Shown piece after piece: positions 17,264 to 26,601 of a DNA stretch of 64,000 nucleotides. The notes beneath the pieces are model-generated. The model had not been told where the DNA came from, did not search any database, and saw only the letters and a program-made list of their open reading frames with translations. This DNA is from Aeoliella sp052161615 (lineage in GTDB: Bacteria > Planctomycetota > Planctomycetia > Pirellulales > Lacipirellulaceae). Positions within the stretch are counted from its first letter, which is position 1. Each line of letters begins with the position of its first letter. The position numbers and the translations under genes were made by a program. The stretch covers positions 372,001-436,000 of the forward strand of contig NZ_CP197417.1 in NCBI RefSeq assembly GCF_052161615.1, read 5' to 3'.

Positions 17264-17974
17264 TCACTTACCAGTCAATGGCTTGCGGAACACCAACAAG
17301 TAATTCTCTTCCATCGTCTCGATCTTCGGTTCTGCTACGAACTCCATGCCGGTAGAGATGATTTCGGCTTTGAACACTTCTTTGCCTGCGCGGACGTGGC
17401 CGAGGATCCAGTCGGAGCTGATGCCCTCTTCGCGGACGAAGTCGACCACAATCAACTTGCCGCCGGGCTTGAGCGCCTTGTAGATCGACGCCACCGTGGC
17501 CGTCGGGTGTTCGAAGTGGTGATAAGTGTCGCAGACGTAAGCGATGTCGATCGACTCGGGGGGCAGGTTGATCGATTGGTCGCTGCACAGCACCGGCGTG
17601 ATGTTCGCAATGCCGGCCTCTTTGGCCCGCTGGGCGATGTGCTCGATGAAGTTCGGCGCGATATCGACCGCGTACACCCACCCTTGATCGCCGACCGCCT
17701 CGGAGAACAGTACCGTAAACAGCCCCGTCCCCGCACCGACATCCGCTACGCGCATGCCGGACTGAATGCCCACCGCTTCGAGGATGAAATTCCGAGCCTC
17801 GTAAGCCTCGCGGCCATCCTGCTCGAACTTCTCGGTCCACTCCTCGGGGTTGAGCTCGGGATCGAGAAAGTTCTTATTGATGTCAGCCGGCAGTTCGACC
17901 GTCGCGGGTTGGGCGAACACGGTCGAGCTCGAAAACGCAATCACAACCAGTACGGCATACGCAAAGCGAGTCAT
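17264..17974 (-). CDS. Exported class I SAM-dependent methyltransferase
   Basis: 236 residues. An evident signal peptide (FAYAVLVVIAFSSSTVFA) precedes a Rossmann methyltransferase domain: motif I RVADVGAGTGLFTVLFSEAV, acidic residue in WVYAVDIAPNF, DIAYVCDTYHHFEHP and LKPGGKLIVVDFVRE. SAM is a cytoplasmic cofactor, so the signal peptide is odd; either export is real with another ligand, or the N-terminus acts as a membrane anchor. The family belongs to Methyltransf_11/25; substrate unknown. Confidence 0.88.
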   Translation of the reverse strand: MTRFAYAVLVVIAFSSSTVFAQPATVELPADINKNFLDPELNPEEWTEKFEQDGREAYEARNFILEAVGIQSGMRVADVGAGTGLFTVLFSEAVGDQGWVYAVDIAPNFIEHIAQRAKEAGIANITPVLCSDQSINLPPESIDIAYVCDTYHHFEHPTATVASIYKALKPGGKLIVVDFVREEGISSDWILGHVRAGKEVFKAEIISTGMEFVAEPKIETMEENYLLVFRKPLTGK

Positions 17975-18072
17975 GGCAGAGAGTCCTACGGAGGAAGCCG
18001 GGCGGGGCCTTCATTAGAACAACTCGCCGTCGCCATTCCAAGCAGCAAGCCGAGGAGCAGCAACTCCCCTGA

Positions 18073-18516
18073 CTAAAACCGCTTGAGCAGCACTACGCCC
18101 CCAACGATGAGCATCACGCCCGCAATGCGGCCGAGGTTTAGCGCGTGGGGTTGGGTGACCATCAGATTGAAGTGGTCGAGCAGCACCGAGATGACGAGTT
18201 GTCCCGCGACAATGAGTCCAAACGTTAAACCGGGACCGAGCTTTGGGAAGGCAAGGATAACGCTTGTCACGTAGAACGCTCCAAGTACTCCGCCGGTCCA
18301 GTACTGCGGCGGCACCTGCTTGAGCCCCGCCCACGAGAACGACTGCTTGGTAACCAGGATGTAGATCAACAGCGCCAGCGCGCCGATCGTAAACGAAATG
18401 AAGGCTGCGTGCAGTGGACTCGCGGCGGCCTTCCCCAACTTCGTGTTGATGCCGCCTTGAAACGGCAGCGCCGCGCCGGCCGCCAGGGCCATTCCGATCC
18501 AGATAAGTTTATCCAT
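18073..18516 (-). CDS. DMT-superfamily permease, YdcZ/DUF606 type
   Basis: 147 residues with four to five hydrophobic helices and the family opening LIWIGMALAAGAALPFQGGI-NTKLG, then SPLHAAFISFTIGALALL and a final GRIAGVMLIVGGVVLLKRF. Such half-size DMT proteins are inner-membrane carriers that dimerise; the substrate is unknown. It is 63 bases downstream of the Old Yellow Enzyme gene on the same strand, so the two may be cotranscribed. Confidence 0.9.
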   Translation of the reverse strand: MDKLIWIGMALAAGAALPFQGGINTKLGKAAASPLHAAFISFTIGALALLIYILVTKQSFSWAGLKQVPPQYWTGGVLGAFYVTSVILAFPKLGPGLTFGLIVAGQLVISVLLDHFNLMVTQPHALNLGRIAGVMLIVGGVVLLKRF

Positions 18517-18579
18517 GTAGTTCGCTCGTTATTCGGTTGTAGGAGTATCCAGTCGCGAAGCGCAACGACGGCAAGGAAA

Positions 18580-19674
18580 TCACGCGGTCGCGTTCGCGAG
18601 CGCCGGGTAATCGATGTACCCGTGAGGGCCCTCGGAGTAGTAGGTCGTGACGTTCGGCGTGTTGAGCGGGGCGTCGGCTTTGAATCGCGCTGGCAGATCG
18701 GGGTTGGCGAGGAACGATTGGCCAAATGCAATCGCGTCGGCGGCCGACTCTTCAATGGCGAGGGTCGCCGAGGCTTTGTCGTACCCGCCATTCGCCACAA
18801 GCACTCCCTTGTAGAGTTTGCGGATCGTAGGCGTGACGCGGGGCGCGTCGGGATTGAACAGTCTTCCGGGCTTGATCGCTTCCGCCACGTGCAAATAAGC
18901 CAAGTGGTAGTCGTTGAGCATCTCGGCAGCTTGGGAGTAGAGCGCCAAAGGATCGGAGTCGCCCATTCCATTGCCATTCATGGTAGGACTCAAGCGGAGC
19001 CCCGTGCGATCGGGCGACCACGCGTCGCTGACCGCGGCAATTACTTCGCCGAGGAAACGCAGGCGATTCGCAATCGATCCGCCGTACTCATCGGTGCGGT
19101 GGTTCGACGCGTCGCGCAAGAATTGATCGATCAGATAGCTATTCGCTCCATGCACTTCGACACCATCGAACCCCGCATCGCGAGCACGACGCGTCGCGAC
19201 GGCGTAGTCACCTACGATGCTCGCGATCTCTTCGCGTGTCAGAGCGTGCGGCGTGACGAACGGCTTCTTACCCGTGGGCGTATGGGCTTCGCCCGTGGCG
19301 GCGATCGCGCTAGGAGCTACCGGCAGCTTGCCACCTTGATAGTCGGGATGCGAGATGCGGCCCATGTGCCACAGTTGCAAGAACATCCGCCCGCCGGCTT
19401 CGTGCACCGCCGAGGTAACTCGCCGCCAACCCTCCACCTGCGCATCGTTGTAGATACCAGGAGCGCCATGCCAGCCGTAACCCTGCTCGCTGATGGCCGT
19501 GGCTTCGGAGATGATCAGCGCCGCCCCCGCGCGTTGCCGGTAGTACTCGGCCATCATTTCGTTGGGAACGCGGTCGGTAGCTCGGGCCCGCGTCAGGGGA
19601 GCCATGAGCATTCGATGCGGAATCTCGATGGCACCTAGCTGGAGAGGTCGGAACAGGGCGTCGTCGTGATTCAT
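18580..19674 (-). CDS. Old Yellow Enzyme family alkene reductase
   Basis: 364-residue FMN oxidoreductase. Family motifs: MLMAPLTRARA near the N-terminus, LQLWHMGRISHP, active-site His/Asn region GFDGVEVHGANSYLIDQFL, RTDEYGGSIANRLRF and ADAIAFGQSFLANPDLP. It reduces activated C=C bonds of enones, nitro-esters or similar electrophiles with NAD(P)H in the cytoplasm. It is transcribed divergently from a LysR-type gene, the usual layout for electrophile-inducible reductases such as NemA or XenB. Confidence 0.94.
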   Translation of the reverse strand: MNHDDALFRPLQLGAIEIPHRMLMAPLTRARATDRVPNEMMAEYYRQRAGAALIISEATAISEQGYGWHGAPGIYNDAQVEGWRRVTSAVHEAGGRMFLQLWHMGRISHPDYQGGKLPVAPSAIAATGEAHTPTGKKPFVTPHALTREEIASIVGDYAVATRRARDAGFDGVEVHGANSYLIDQFLRDASNHRTDEYGGSIANRLRFLGEVIAAVSDAWSPDRTGLRLSPTMNGNGMGDSDPLALYSQAAEMLNDYHLAYLHVAEAIKPGRLFNPDAPRVTPTIRKLYKGVLVANGGYDKASATLAIEESAADAIAFGQSFLANPDLPARFKADAPLNTPNVTTYYSEGPHGYIDYPALANATA

Positions 19675-19800
19675 AGGAGGCTACTAGTTTGGGAAGATGG
19701 GTGGCAAGTCTGTTGGTCGTCTTGTTCGTCGACTCGGACGCCTGTCGTGCCCTAAGAATACCGCCACGTCATGATGGTGTAAAATACATAATTAGTTGCG

Positions 19801-19825
19801 TACTTATAACTTCAAGGTATAAGTA
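19801..19825. promoter_or_regulatory. Palindromic operator in the OYE-lysR intergenic region
   Basis: TACTTATA, nine bases, TATAAGTA: a perfect 8-bp inverted repeat ending five bases before the lysR ATG. It contains T-N11-A spacing typical of LysR sites and would overlap the lysR ribosome-binding region, fitting autorepression and divergent control. Confidence 0.7.
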
Positions 19826-19830
19826 GTGTT

Positions 19831-20730
19831 ATGGAACTCAGGCACCTACGTTACTTCGTCGCCGTCGCTACCGAGCTCAACTTCTCGCGGGCTGCCGAGG
19901 GGCTTTGGATTGCTCAGCCCGCGCTCAGCAAGCAGATTGCCGACCTGGAGCGCGAGATCGGCACGCCGCTGCTGCACCGCACCAAGCGCGTCGTGCAACT
20001 GACCGCGGCGGGCGAAGTGTTTCTCGACCACGCGCGAACGATCCTCGCCGCGTCGGACCAAGCAAAAGAAGATGCTCTACGAGCATCCCGCGGCGAAACC
20101 GGTCGGCTCTCCATCGGATTCTTCGCGGCACCCATGATGTACCTGCTGCCAGAGCTCATCCGTCAGTTCCGCGAAGCCTCGCCCGAAGTGGCGATTCACA
20201 TGCGCGAGATGACTCCCGACCAGCAGCTAGTCGCACTGGAGAGCGGAGAGATCGACCTGGCGTTCACGCGACCGCTCCCCGAAGGGCATCCGCAGGTCGA
20301 GACGAAGACGCTGTTCAGCGAACCGTTCTTCGCCGTGGTACCGGCGTCTCATCCGCTCGGTTCACGCAGTCGTGTCCGCCTGACGGATCTATCGCGCGAG
20401 TCATTCGTGTTACTCGATCGCCCGGCGGCGCCTGGTTTGTACGATCACGTGGTCGCGGCGTGCCTGGCGTGCGACTACTCGCCCCACATCGTGCAAACCG
20501 CCGACCTGATGGCGACGGTGCTAACGCTCGTCGCCGCTGGGCAAGGAATTAGCATTGTGCCCGACGGAGTGCGCAACCTTCGTCGTGAGCAAGTGGTGTT
20601 CGTTCCGCTGTCGCCTGCGATGAAGCCCATCCCGCTGGTCATGGCATGGCGGAAGTCGGCGATTGCTCCCCCCGTCACGGCGTTCAAGAAGTTAGTAGCG
20701 GAGTCGCTACCAAAGCTGCGCGGTCGCTAG
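19831..20730 (+). CDS. LysR-family transcriptional regulator
   Basis: 299 residues, normal for the family. The N-terminal winged helix has MELRHLRYFVAVATELNFSR and RAAEGLWIAQPALSKQIADL, followed by the linker helix and a periplasmic-binding-like effector domain beginning at about residue 90 (GRLSIGFFAAP). It is divergent from the Old Yellow Enzyme and permease genes and likely controls them. The perfect TACTTATA/TATAAGTA palindrome just upstream is a candidate site. Confidence 0.94.
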   Translation: MELRHLRYFVAVATELNFSRAAEGLWIAQPALSKQIADLEREIGTPLLHRTKRVVQLTAAGEVFLDHARTILAASDQAKEDALRASRGETGRLSIGFFAAPMMYLLPELIRQFREASPEVAIHMREMTPDQQLVALESGEIDLAFTRPLPEGHPQVETKTLFSEPFFAVVPASHPLGSRSRVRLTDLSRESFVLLDRPAAPGLYDHVVAACLACDYSPHIVQTADLMATVLTLVAAGQGISIVPDGVRNLRREQVVFVPLSPAMKPIPLVMAWRKSAIAPPVTAFKKLVAESLPKLRGR

Positions 20731-20802
20731 GGCTCTCTCAGGACGACAGCATTCGCCGTGACTCACTGCCCACCGCCCACTGCCCTCCATCCACTCCCTA
20801 CC

Positions 20803-20846
20803 AAAAAAGAAACCCCGGCGACTCCGAAGGGGGAGGAGTCGCCGGG
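20803..20846 (-). terminator. Rho-independent terminator for the BBP7 gene
   Basis: On the minus strand CCCCGGCGACTCC, a loop, GGAGTCGCCGGGG, then TTTCTTTTTTGG: a 13-bp GC stem with a T-run. A second stem (20857-20880, GCGCGGCCG/CGGCCGCGC) lies between it and the gene's stop. Confidence 0.85.
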
Positions 20847-20919
20847 GCTGGGGGTTGCGCGGCCGTGGGGGCGGCCGCGCGGTTTGGGGGTCGCGATCTT
20901 ATTCCTTAGTACTCGTTTC

Positions 20920-22815
20920 TTAGTACTTCCACTCCACACCGGTTTGCAGACCGTGCAGAATGAGCGAGTCGTTCGAGTCGATGATCGCCACGTAGTCGCG
21001 GCTCGACCAGTCGGTCGGAATCTGCTCACCCGACAGGGCAACCCCGGTCAGAGCCATCAAGCGGTAGGCAGCGGTGATGCGGCAGTTGCAGCCAACCTGA
21101 TAGCCCATACCGGCACGTACCTCGGTCATGAACGACACGTCGGTCTTGTCGGAGTTGACCACTACCGGATTGGTCGAGCCATTCGCCCAGCTCACCATGC
21201 CGTCGCCACCGCCGTACACACGCTGGTAGCTATCGATGTTGTTTCCGTAGATGCCGAACTGCGTATCGCAGAAGGCGCTCCACTTGCAACCAATCAGCCA
21301 GTTCATATTGGCACCCAGTTGCAAACCAACCAATTGGTTGTCGACGTTAATGTCGTGGAAGATGGTGGTGTTCTCGTCGCTGGGGAATCCTTCGTATTCG
21401 GTCGGTTCACCTGGGTTCGGCGTACCCGAACCGTCCATTACCGTGTCGCTGACCGCATACTCCAGGTCGTCATCCAATCGCAGGAATCGTACGCCGGCAA
21501 GGCCATTCACCGTGAAGCGAGGGGGGCAGCAAGGATCGTAGCCGCAACCAGCGACCGGGAAGCGAATGAAGTTCAGTTCCAGGTTCTGCGCGGTGAACTT
21601 GCTTCGGACGCGAACACCGAGCACCACCACGTCGCCCGGGGTGCCCGAATTATCGGTGACGGGCATTTCGTAGTCGACGTAATCATTCATCGGGCGAGCT
21701 GCACCACCACCGGCACCATCGCGGTCGTAGTTCAAGCCCACGTAGTTAATCATGCCGACTAAGCGAGGGTCGTAGTAGTCTGTCGGAGGCATGCCGGGTA
21801 GCGAAACCATCGCCGACTGCTCGTCTTCAGCAAGGCCCCAGTACACGAGTTCCCAAGCGTAGGGACGAGCACCGGCACCGCAAGGATCGCACGAGCGACC
21901 AAACGTGCTGCCCAAACGAACTTCCGCGCCCCACTGCCAGTCGGGCTCGATGTCGTCAGTCGACAACACCACTTCGCTCTGCGACGGGTAGTACGGATAC
22001 GACGGCATGTCGAGCTGCGATGCAAACTTGTGGTAGCTCGGATTGTCACGAGTCATGAACAGCGCGTACGCGCCGAAGAACCACTGACGTCCGCACGCGG
22101 CGCCGGTCAGGTGACCCTTGAGGTAGTCCGTCATGCCGGGGTCGCACTCTTCGGTGCCACAATTTCCGGTTTCGCAACCAGCACCTTGGTAGCCTTGGCC
22201 AGGAGCTTGGCCCGGTGCTTGAACGTAACCTTCCCAACCACCTTGCTGAGTCGCAGGGTAGCTCGAGTAACCAGCCGCCTGGGGTTGGTTCGAGTAGTTC
22301 TCAGGGTACTGCGCGGGAGCCACGTTCGGTGCCGGAGCTCCGGGTGGCGCAGGGACTGCTTCGGGCGCAGGGGCGGCAGGCGTGGGGTCGTTCATCGCGA
22401 ACCGCTGACCCGGTGCCGGAGCTTGGTACTGCGGCGCCTGATTCACAGGAGCCTGATACTGCGGCATCTGGTAGTTGGGCATTTGATACCCACCAGGCGC
22501 GGTGTTCTGCGCCACGCGATAGTTCTGCACAGGAGCTTGCGGCATCGCTTGCTGAACCGTTTGCTGCATCATCGGTTGCTGGGCGGGCTGCGTGGTCACC
22601 GCGTACGGCGACACCTGCGGCTGCACCGGAGGAACCGTGACGTTGGCTTGAGGATACTGCGAGTACTGTGGGTACTGCGCAACACCTTGCGTCGCGGTCT
22701 GCGGAGTCGCTGGCGTGTAGGAAGGAGCGGCTTTGAGCGTTACCGCCGAACCTCCAGTGATCATCAGCATCAGGGCCGCGAATGTCCGCGGGCCAGCCAA
22801 ACGTAAAAGCGTCAT
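20920..22815 (-). CDS. BBP7-type outer-membrane beta-barrel protein
   Basis: 631 residues. AGGAGGT lies eight bases before the ATG, one of the best ribosome sites in the window. There is a signal peptide, a Gln/Pro/Tyr-rich low-complexity region (about 30-220), a Cys-containing segment (GCETGNCGTEECDPG), then alternating beta strands (FFGAYALFMTRDNPSYHKF, WQWGAEVRLGSTFGRS) ending in QTGVEWKY, an aromatic end typical of barrels. The family is abundant in planctomycetes (BBP7). A strong terminator follows, so the gene is monocistronic and probably highly expressed. Function beyond an envelope role is unknown. Confidence 0.85.
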   Translation of the reverse strand: MTLLRLAGPRTFAALMLMITGGSAVTLKAAPSYTPATPQTATQGVAQYPQYSQYPQANVTVPPVQPQVSPYAVTTQPAQQPMMQQTVQQAMPQAPVQNYRVAQNTAPGGYQMPNYQMPQYQAPVNQAPQYQAPAPGQRFAMNDPTPAAPAPEAVPAPPGAPAPNVAPAQYPENYSNQPQAAGYSSYPATQQGGWEGYVQAPGQAPGQGYQGAGCETGNCGTEECDPGMTDYLKGHLTGAACGRQWFFGAYALFMTRDNPSYHKFASQLDMPSYPYYPSQSEVVLSTDDIEPDWQWGAEVRLGSTFGRSCDPCGAGARPYAWELVYWGLAEDEQSAMVSLPGMPPTDYYDPRLVGMINYVGLNYDRDGAGGGAARPMNDYVDYEMPVTDNSGTPGDVVVLGVRVRSKFTAQNLELNFIRFPVAGCGYDPCCPPRFTVNGLAGVRFLRLDDDLEYAVSDTVMDGSGTPNPGEPTEYEGFPSDENTTIFHDINVDNQLVGLQLGANMNWLIGCKWSAFCDTQFGIYGNNIDSYQRVYGGGDGMVSWANGSTNPVVVNSDKTDVSFMTEVRAGMGYQVGCNCRITAAYRLMALTGVALSGEQIPTDWSSRDYVAIIDSNDSLILHGLQTGVEWKY

Positions 22816-23424
22816 CCGAGCGACCTCCTAAACTCCGTTTTATGGATTCGCAGCCAGCGCCATAGAGAGCGCGGTGGTATGTGCGGCGGGCGAACGCGCA
22901 TCAATCGAACCATCCTTGGTCGATCCAAACTTGCTGATTCCGCGTGGGAATCCTCCGCCAACTTGTGCGCGGTGCGTCCTACCCCCATCCATCGACGTAA
23001 CAAGCCCGTCGGTCGCGATAATCGCGCTAACCGGACACGGAATTGGCATGGCAGCAGCGGAGCAATCGCTACCGAAAGAAGAGCTTCAGCAATGCGCAAG
23101 CTCACCGCAGCCCGCAAGGTTTAACGCGCGCGATAGCACACGCACCTGCAAAGACGCGACCGTTGGTCGCGCAAAGGTTGCCCGCGAATAGGCGCGGATT
23201 GTCCCGAAGTAGGAGCAAGGTGCCGGGATTGCACTCCCTTGTGTCATTCCGAAGGGAGTTACACGACCGAGGAATCTAGCTTGCCATAGAAATTGCTGCG
23301 CCACTGAAGCAGGCACGAACTCAAGGCTTCCCGAAGTGGCCACGTGGCGCAGGTACGCAACGTAGATTCCTCAGTCGCTTCACTCCTGTCGGAATGACAC
23401 GATGAAGCAGCTAGAAGACTATAC
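22816..23424. other. Intergenic region between parA and the BBP7 gene
   Basis: About 610 bases on the upstream side of the BBP7 gene. No convincing gene: several short frames overlap in both directions. The parA-proximal part holds the inverted repeat described separately; the rest should carry the BBP7 promoter, which I could not place. Confidence 0.5.
23241..23400. repeat. Long inverted repeat ending in GTGTCATTCCGA
   Basis: GTGTCATTCCGAAGGGAG ... GACCGAGGAATCTA on the left is matched by TAGATTCCTCAGTCG ... CTGTCGGAATGACAC on the right, with about 85 bases between. This resembles the widespread GTCATTCCGAGCGAAGCGAGGAATCT type of bacterial intergenic palindrome. It lies just past the parA stop codon. 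Confidence 0.8.
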
Positions 23425-24297
23425 TTACGCCGCGTGGCGATGCTCGATCATCGACGCTGCCGGAGGAGCAGCTAGCGTCGTCCGAGGTCCTTCCACCAGC
23501 GAACGGCCGGCGTAGTACGATAGCACTTCGCTGCAGAGGGCGTTGTAGTCGTTCGCCCCGGCCGACGAGGCGTCGTAACCAAAGATCGACTTGCCAAAGC
23601 TGGGTGCCTCGGCGAGGCGGATATTACGGCGGATTCGCGAGCTAAACAGCCGGGCGTGCTCCCACACGGGGCCTTCGTTGCGGAGGTGCGTAAAGTACTC
23701 CTCCACGTCGCCAGCAACTTCGCCGGCGAGTCGCGTCCCCGATTCGTACAAGCAGAGCACCACGCCCGCCATCCGCAGGCGACTGTTAAGCCGCGAAGCC
23801 ACAAGGCCGACCGTTTGCATCAGCTTGCTAAGGCCGTGCAGAGCGAGAAAGTGCGGCTGGAGCGGCAAGAACACGTCTTCCACCGCGGCCAGGGCGTTGA
23901 GCGTTAAGAGGCCTAGCGACGGTGGGCAGTCGATGATCAGGTAATCGAAGTCGGACGAAATGCGTGCTAGCTTGTCGCGCAAGATCGCTTCGCGACTCAC
24001 TACGCCCGCAAGTTCTACTTCTGCTGCGGCGAGGTCCAAGTGAGCAGCGGCCACCTTAAGACCATCGTCCACCGTGTGCCACATGCTAGCGAACTGTGCA
24101 TCGCCGGTAAGTAGGTGATAGGTGGTGTTCCGAGCGCTACGCGGATCGACGCCAAAGTGCAGCGTCGCGTGCGCCTGCGGATCGAGATCCACCACGGCCA
24201 CACGCTTTCCTTCGCGTGCCAAACCGGCACCCAGGTTCACGGCGGTGGTAGTTTTACCAACGCCACCTTTTTGATTGATGATGGCAATCGAGCGCAT
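23425..24297 (-). CDS. parA: ParA/Soj-like partition ATPase (orphan)
   Basis: 290 residues. The start MRSIAIINQKGGVGKTTTA is chosen because the deviant Walker A (KGGVGKTT) should be near the N-terminus; a 15-residue upstream extension is unlikely. Other motifs: VAVVDLDPQAHAT (A'), YLIIDCPPSLGLLTLNAL (Walker B). It is a dimerising ATPase that binds DNA non-specifically and positions chromosomes or other cargo. No parB or parS was seen nearby, so a non-canonical cargo role is possible. Confidence 0.9.
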   Translation of the reverse strand: MRSIAIINQKGGVGKTTTAVNLGAGLAREGKRVAVVDLDPQAHATLHFGVDPRSARNTTYHLLTGDAQFASMWHTVDDGLKVAAAHLDLAAAEVELAGVVSREAILRDKLARISSDFDYLIIDCPPSLGLLTLNALAAVEDVFLPLQPHFLALHGLSKLMQTVGLVASRLNSRLRMAGVVLCLYESGTRLAGEVAGDVEEYFTHLRNEGPVWEHARLFSSRIRRNIRLAEAPSFGKSIFGYDASSAGANDYNALCSEVLSYYAGRSLVEGPRTTLAAPPAASMIEHRHAA

Positions 24298-24430
24298 GGG
24301 GGCAATCCTTTGCCGACGCGTGGACGAACGTAGAACACTCAAGGGTGCAAACTGTGGGGGCGGAGTTTAAGCACTTCCGCCAGCACGTCCCAGAGCAATT
24401 CGCCCAAATGCTAGCACCAGGTAGCTGCAG

Positions 24431-25267
24431 CTAGCTGTTTACAATTCGATTGACGGTCGTCGGATTTGGCTGTGCCTCGGTCGCCAGCCACTCGTCAATC
24501 AGCACCGTGGTTTCGCCCTCGGTGCGTTCCAATCGCCTTAGCCAGGTGCTCCGCAACAGTCCGAAGCTGTCGAACATCTCGGGTGCGAACAGTCCCATCG
24601 CCGATGCCGCCACTTGATGGTTCTCGTGATCGTTCGACCCATCATCACTACACTCATGCCCGAGTGACGCTAGCATCCCACTCAGCGTCGGCCAGTCGCA
24701 CGATTCACCACCACGCGCCACTCGGCTGGCTGCTAGCGTTCCGAGTTGCTCGATGTCACGCGGGTTGTGGGCGAACGGCGCGACCTGGGCGAACGGAAGG
24801 AAGCACGCCACCAGATGATCGGTCAGGTGATGCAAGCGTGTGCGGAGATTGCGGAACCGCACCACATCGCGAAACGCCGACTCGTCCCGCCCAGCGATCA
24901 ACGCGGTCATTCGCTTGGTAGCGTCGCGTTGGCCTGCAAGCACGTTGGTCGTGATCGGCGATGTTTCGTGGCGATGGTGCTGCGTGTCGTGAGCGTACCC
25001 GAGCGCGGCGAGCGTCCGGGCGAGCACTTCGCTCGTCTCGATCTCGACCGCCAATCGAAACAGCCTGGGCGTGAGCGGGCGATGCTCGCTCTTACTCGCC
25101 GCCACGCCGTAAGCTCGGAGGTCATGCCCCCAACTGTCAAAACGACACCGCGAAGCCACCCAGTAATCGACCACCGCCTGCTCAGCAACTTGAGGCTGGT
25201 CGCAGGCGAGTGAGCGGGCGTGAGAGGCGACGAGTGCGGAGACTTCCAGCAGTTCGAGCAGTTTCAT
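24431..25267 (-). CDS. Hypothetical protein of about 278 residues
   Basis: Starts MKLLELLEVSALVASHARSL; the upstream in-frame reading to 25528 has no coding character. Mostly helical, His/Arg-rich, without signal peptide or membrane helix. I do not recognise the family. It lies downstream of the anti-sigma-like gene and upstream of parA on the same strand, with gaps of over 100 bases on both sides, so operon membership is unclear. Confidence 0.7.
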   Translation of the reverse strand: MKLLELLEVSALVASHARSLACDQPQVAEQAVVDYWVASRCRFDSWGHDLRAYGVAASKSEHRPLTPRLFRLAVEIETSEVLARTLAALGYAHDTQHHRHETSPITTNVLAGQRDATKRMTALIAGRDESAFRDVVRFRNLRTRLHHLTDHLVACFLPFAQVAPFAHNPRDIEQLGTLAASRVARGGESCDWPTLSGMLASLGHECSDDGSNDHENHQVAASAMGLFAPEMFDSFGLLRSTWLRRLERTEGETTVLIDEWLATEAQPNPTTVNRIVNS

Positions 25268-25499
25268 AGCGGCGTCGTGGCATGAGCGAGGGGAGGCGGC
25301 GACCGGCGTAGGGTGCTGTGTTGCGAATAGCCCAACGCATCCCCCGTGCCAGTGCTGCTCCATTTCTCCACGCGCACGTTTTTCCCGGCAAAAGGAGACA
25401 GTCTCGCCCGGCGAGCTAGGGCACGTGTGGCGTTTCCGCCACATGACAGAGAGAGCCAAGTTGCACGCGTGCCACAAGTAGCGATTGTGCAACGAGTGC

Positions 25500-26558
25500 C
25501 TAAGGCGACGTGCTCGGCACGAACACATGCACGCGGAAGAAGATGCGATACACGGGGTCAGGCATCTGCTGCGCCGGGAAATTCAGTCCCGGCATCGCAC
25601 CGCTGGGTAGCACCACCGCGTCTCGCCAGCTCGTGCTCAACTGAGGCTGTCCGTCGCGATTCACGAACAAGTGGTCGTTCACGCCAGGAACCATCGCTGA
25701 CGAAAGAGCACGCACACTGCCATCCTGGAACAACGTGTTGACCACCTTCCCACCGTGATTATCGCTGGCGTAGTAGTTCGACTCGACGCTCGGAGCATCG
25801 GCCAACACCGGCACCATCGAATGGTCGTGGCGAGACGCTGGTAGATAGTGATTCCCTTTTACGTACCCCGCCTGATAGCCATAGCTGCCCGACGAGTTAC
25901 GCTGCAACTGAGTGAGCCACGGACCTTTGGCCAGCGACAGTTCGGCAAGCGTCGGCACGTGGTACTCGGTGTTATCGCGGGCCATCTGCTCGGCAAGCGG
26001 CGAACTCGGGCACACGAACAATTGATCGAGCGATGCCGGCGCTACGTACTCTCGTTCACGCAGTCGCGAGGCAAAGATGCCTGCGTGCTCGTCCGGGCGA
26101 ACCACCGGGTAAAATCCCGCATGCCGGATGGCGTACTGATCCATCGTCTGGCCCAACTGCCGCAAATTGTTGGTACACATGGCCAACTGGGCTTCGTTGC
26201 GGCTGCTGTAAATTGCCGGAGTCAGCAAGCTGCCGAGCGTGAGGAGGATGCCGATTGCAACGGTCATGTCCATCGGCGAGATGAACCCGCTGTTCGCGGC
26301 GAAGCTCGCTACGGCGGAACGCTGGGGCTGCGGTTCCTGGGGCTCGGTGATCTCTCCTGAACAGATGCCGGCCGTTGTGCGGGCGGCGAGACCTCGGGGG
26401 ATCGGATTCTTCGGCTGACTGTCATCACAGCCCAAGCATTCGCGGACTTGCTCTAATTCCTCGCGAAGCTCAGGGTCAGCAGCTAAGGCGGCTACGACCC
26501 GTGCGTGGTCGTCGTCGTTGAGCTCGCCCAGGGCGTAGGCAATTAGATCTTCACGCAT
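25500..26558 (-). CDS. Anti-sigma-like membrane protein with pilin-like (DUF1559-type) domain
   Basis: 352 residues. The first ~65 (EDLIAYALGELNDDDHARVV, ELEQVRECLGCD) look like the helical sigma-binding domain of planctomycete anti-sigma factors. A membrane helix (FISPMDMTVAIGILLTLGSLLTPAIY) leads into SSRNEAQLAMCTNNLRQLGQ, as in DUF1559 pilin-like proteins, and the end has NHGGKVVNTLFQDGSVRAL, close to the H-X9-DG motif but with ten residues between His and Asp. The gene follows the ECF sigma gene on the same strand. Likely a transmembrane regulator whose pilin-like part faces outward; that topology is inferred. Confidence 0.78.
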   Translation of the reverse strand: MREDLIAYALGELNDDDHARVVAALAADPELREELEQVRECLGCDDSQPKNPIPRGLAARTTAGICSGEITEPQEPQPQRSAVASFAANSGFISPMDMTVAIGILLTLGSLLTPAIYSSRNEAQLAMCTNNLRQLGQTMDQYAIRHAGFYPVVRPDEHAGIFASRLREREYVAPASLDQLFVCPSSPLAEQMARDNTEYHVPTLAELSLAKGPWLTQLQRNSSGSYGYQAGYVKGNHYLPASRHDHSMVPVLADAPSVESNYYASDNHGGKVVNTLFQDGSVRALSSAMVPGVNDHLFVNRDGQPQLSTSWRDAVVLPSGAMPGLNFPAQQMPDPVYRIFFRVHVFVPSTSP

Positions 26559-26601
26559 GGCACCGGGTCGATTGACAGGCTTGGGGAGCGGTAGATGGAA
26601 A

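Noticed and set aside
23425..24297. Plasmid or ParABS partition locus
   Set aside because: No parB, parS-like site or replication gene is nearby; only an orphan ParA is supported.
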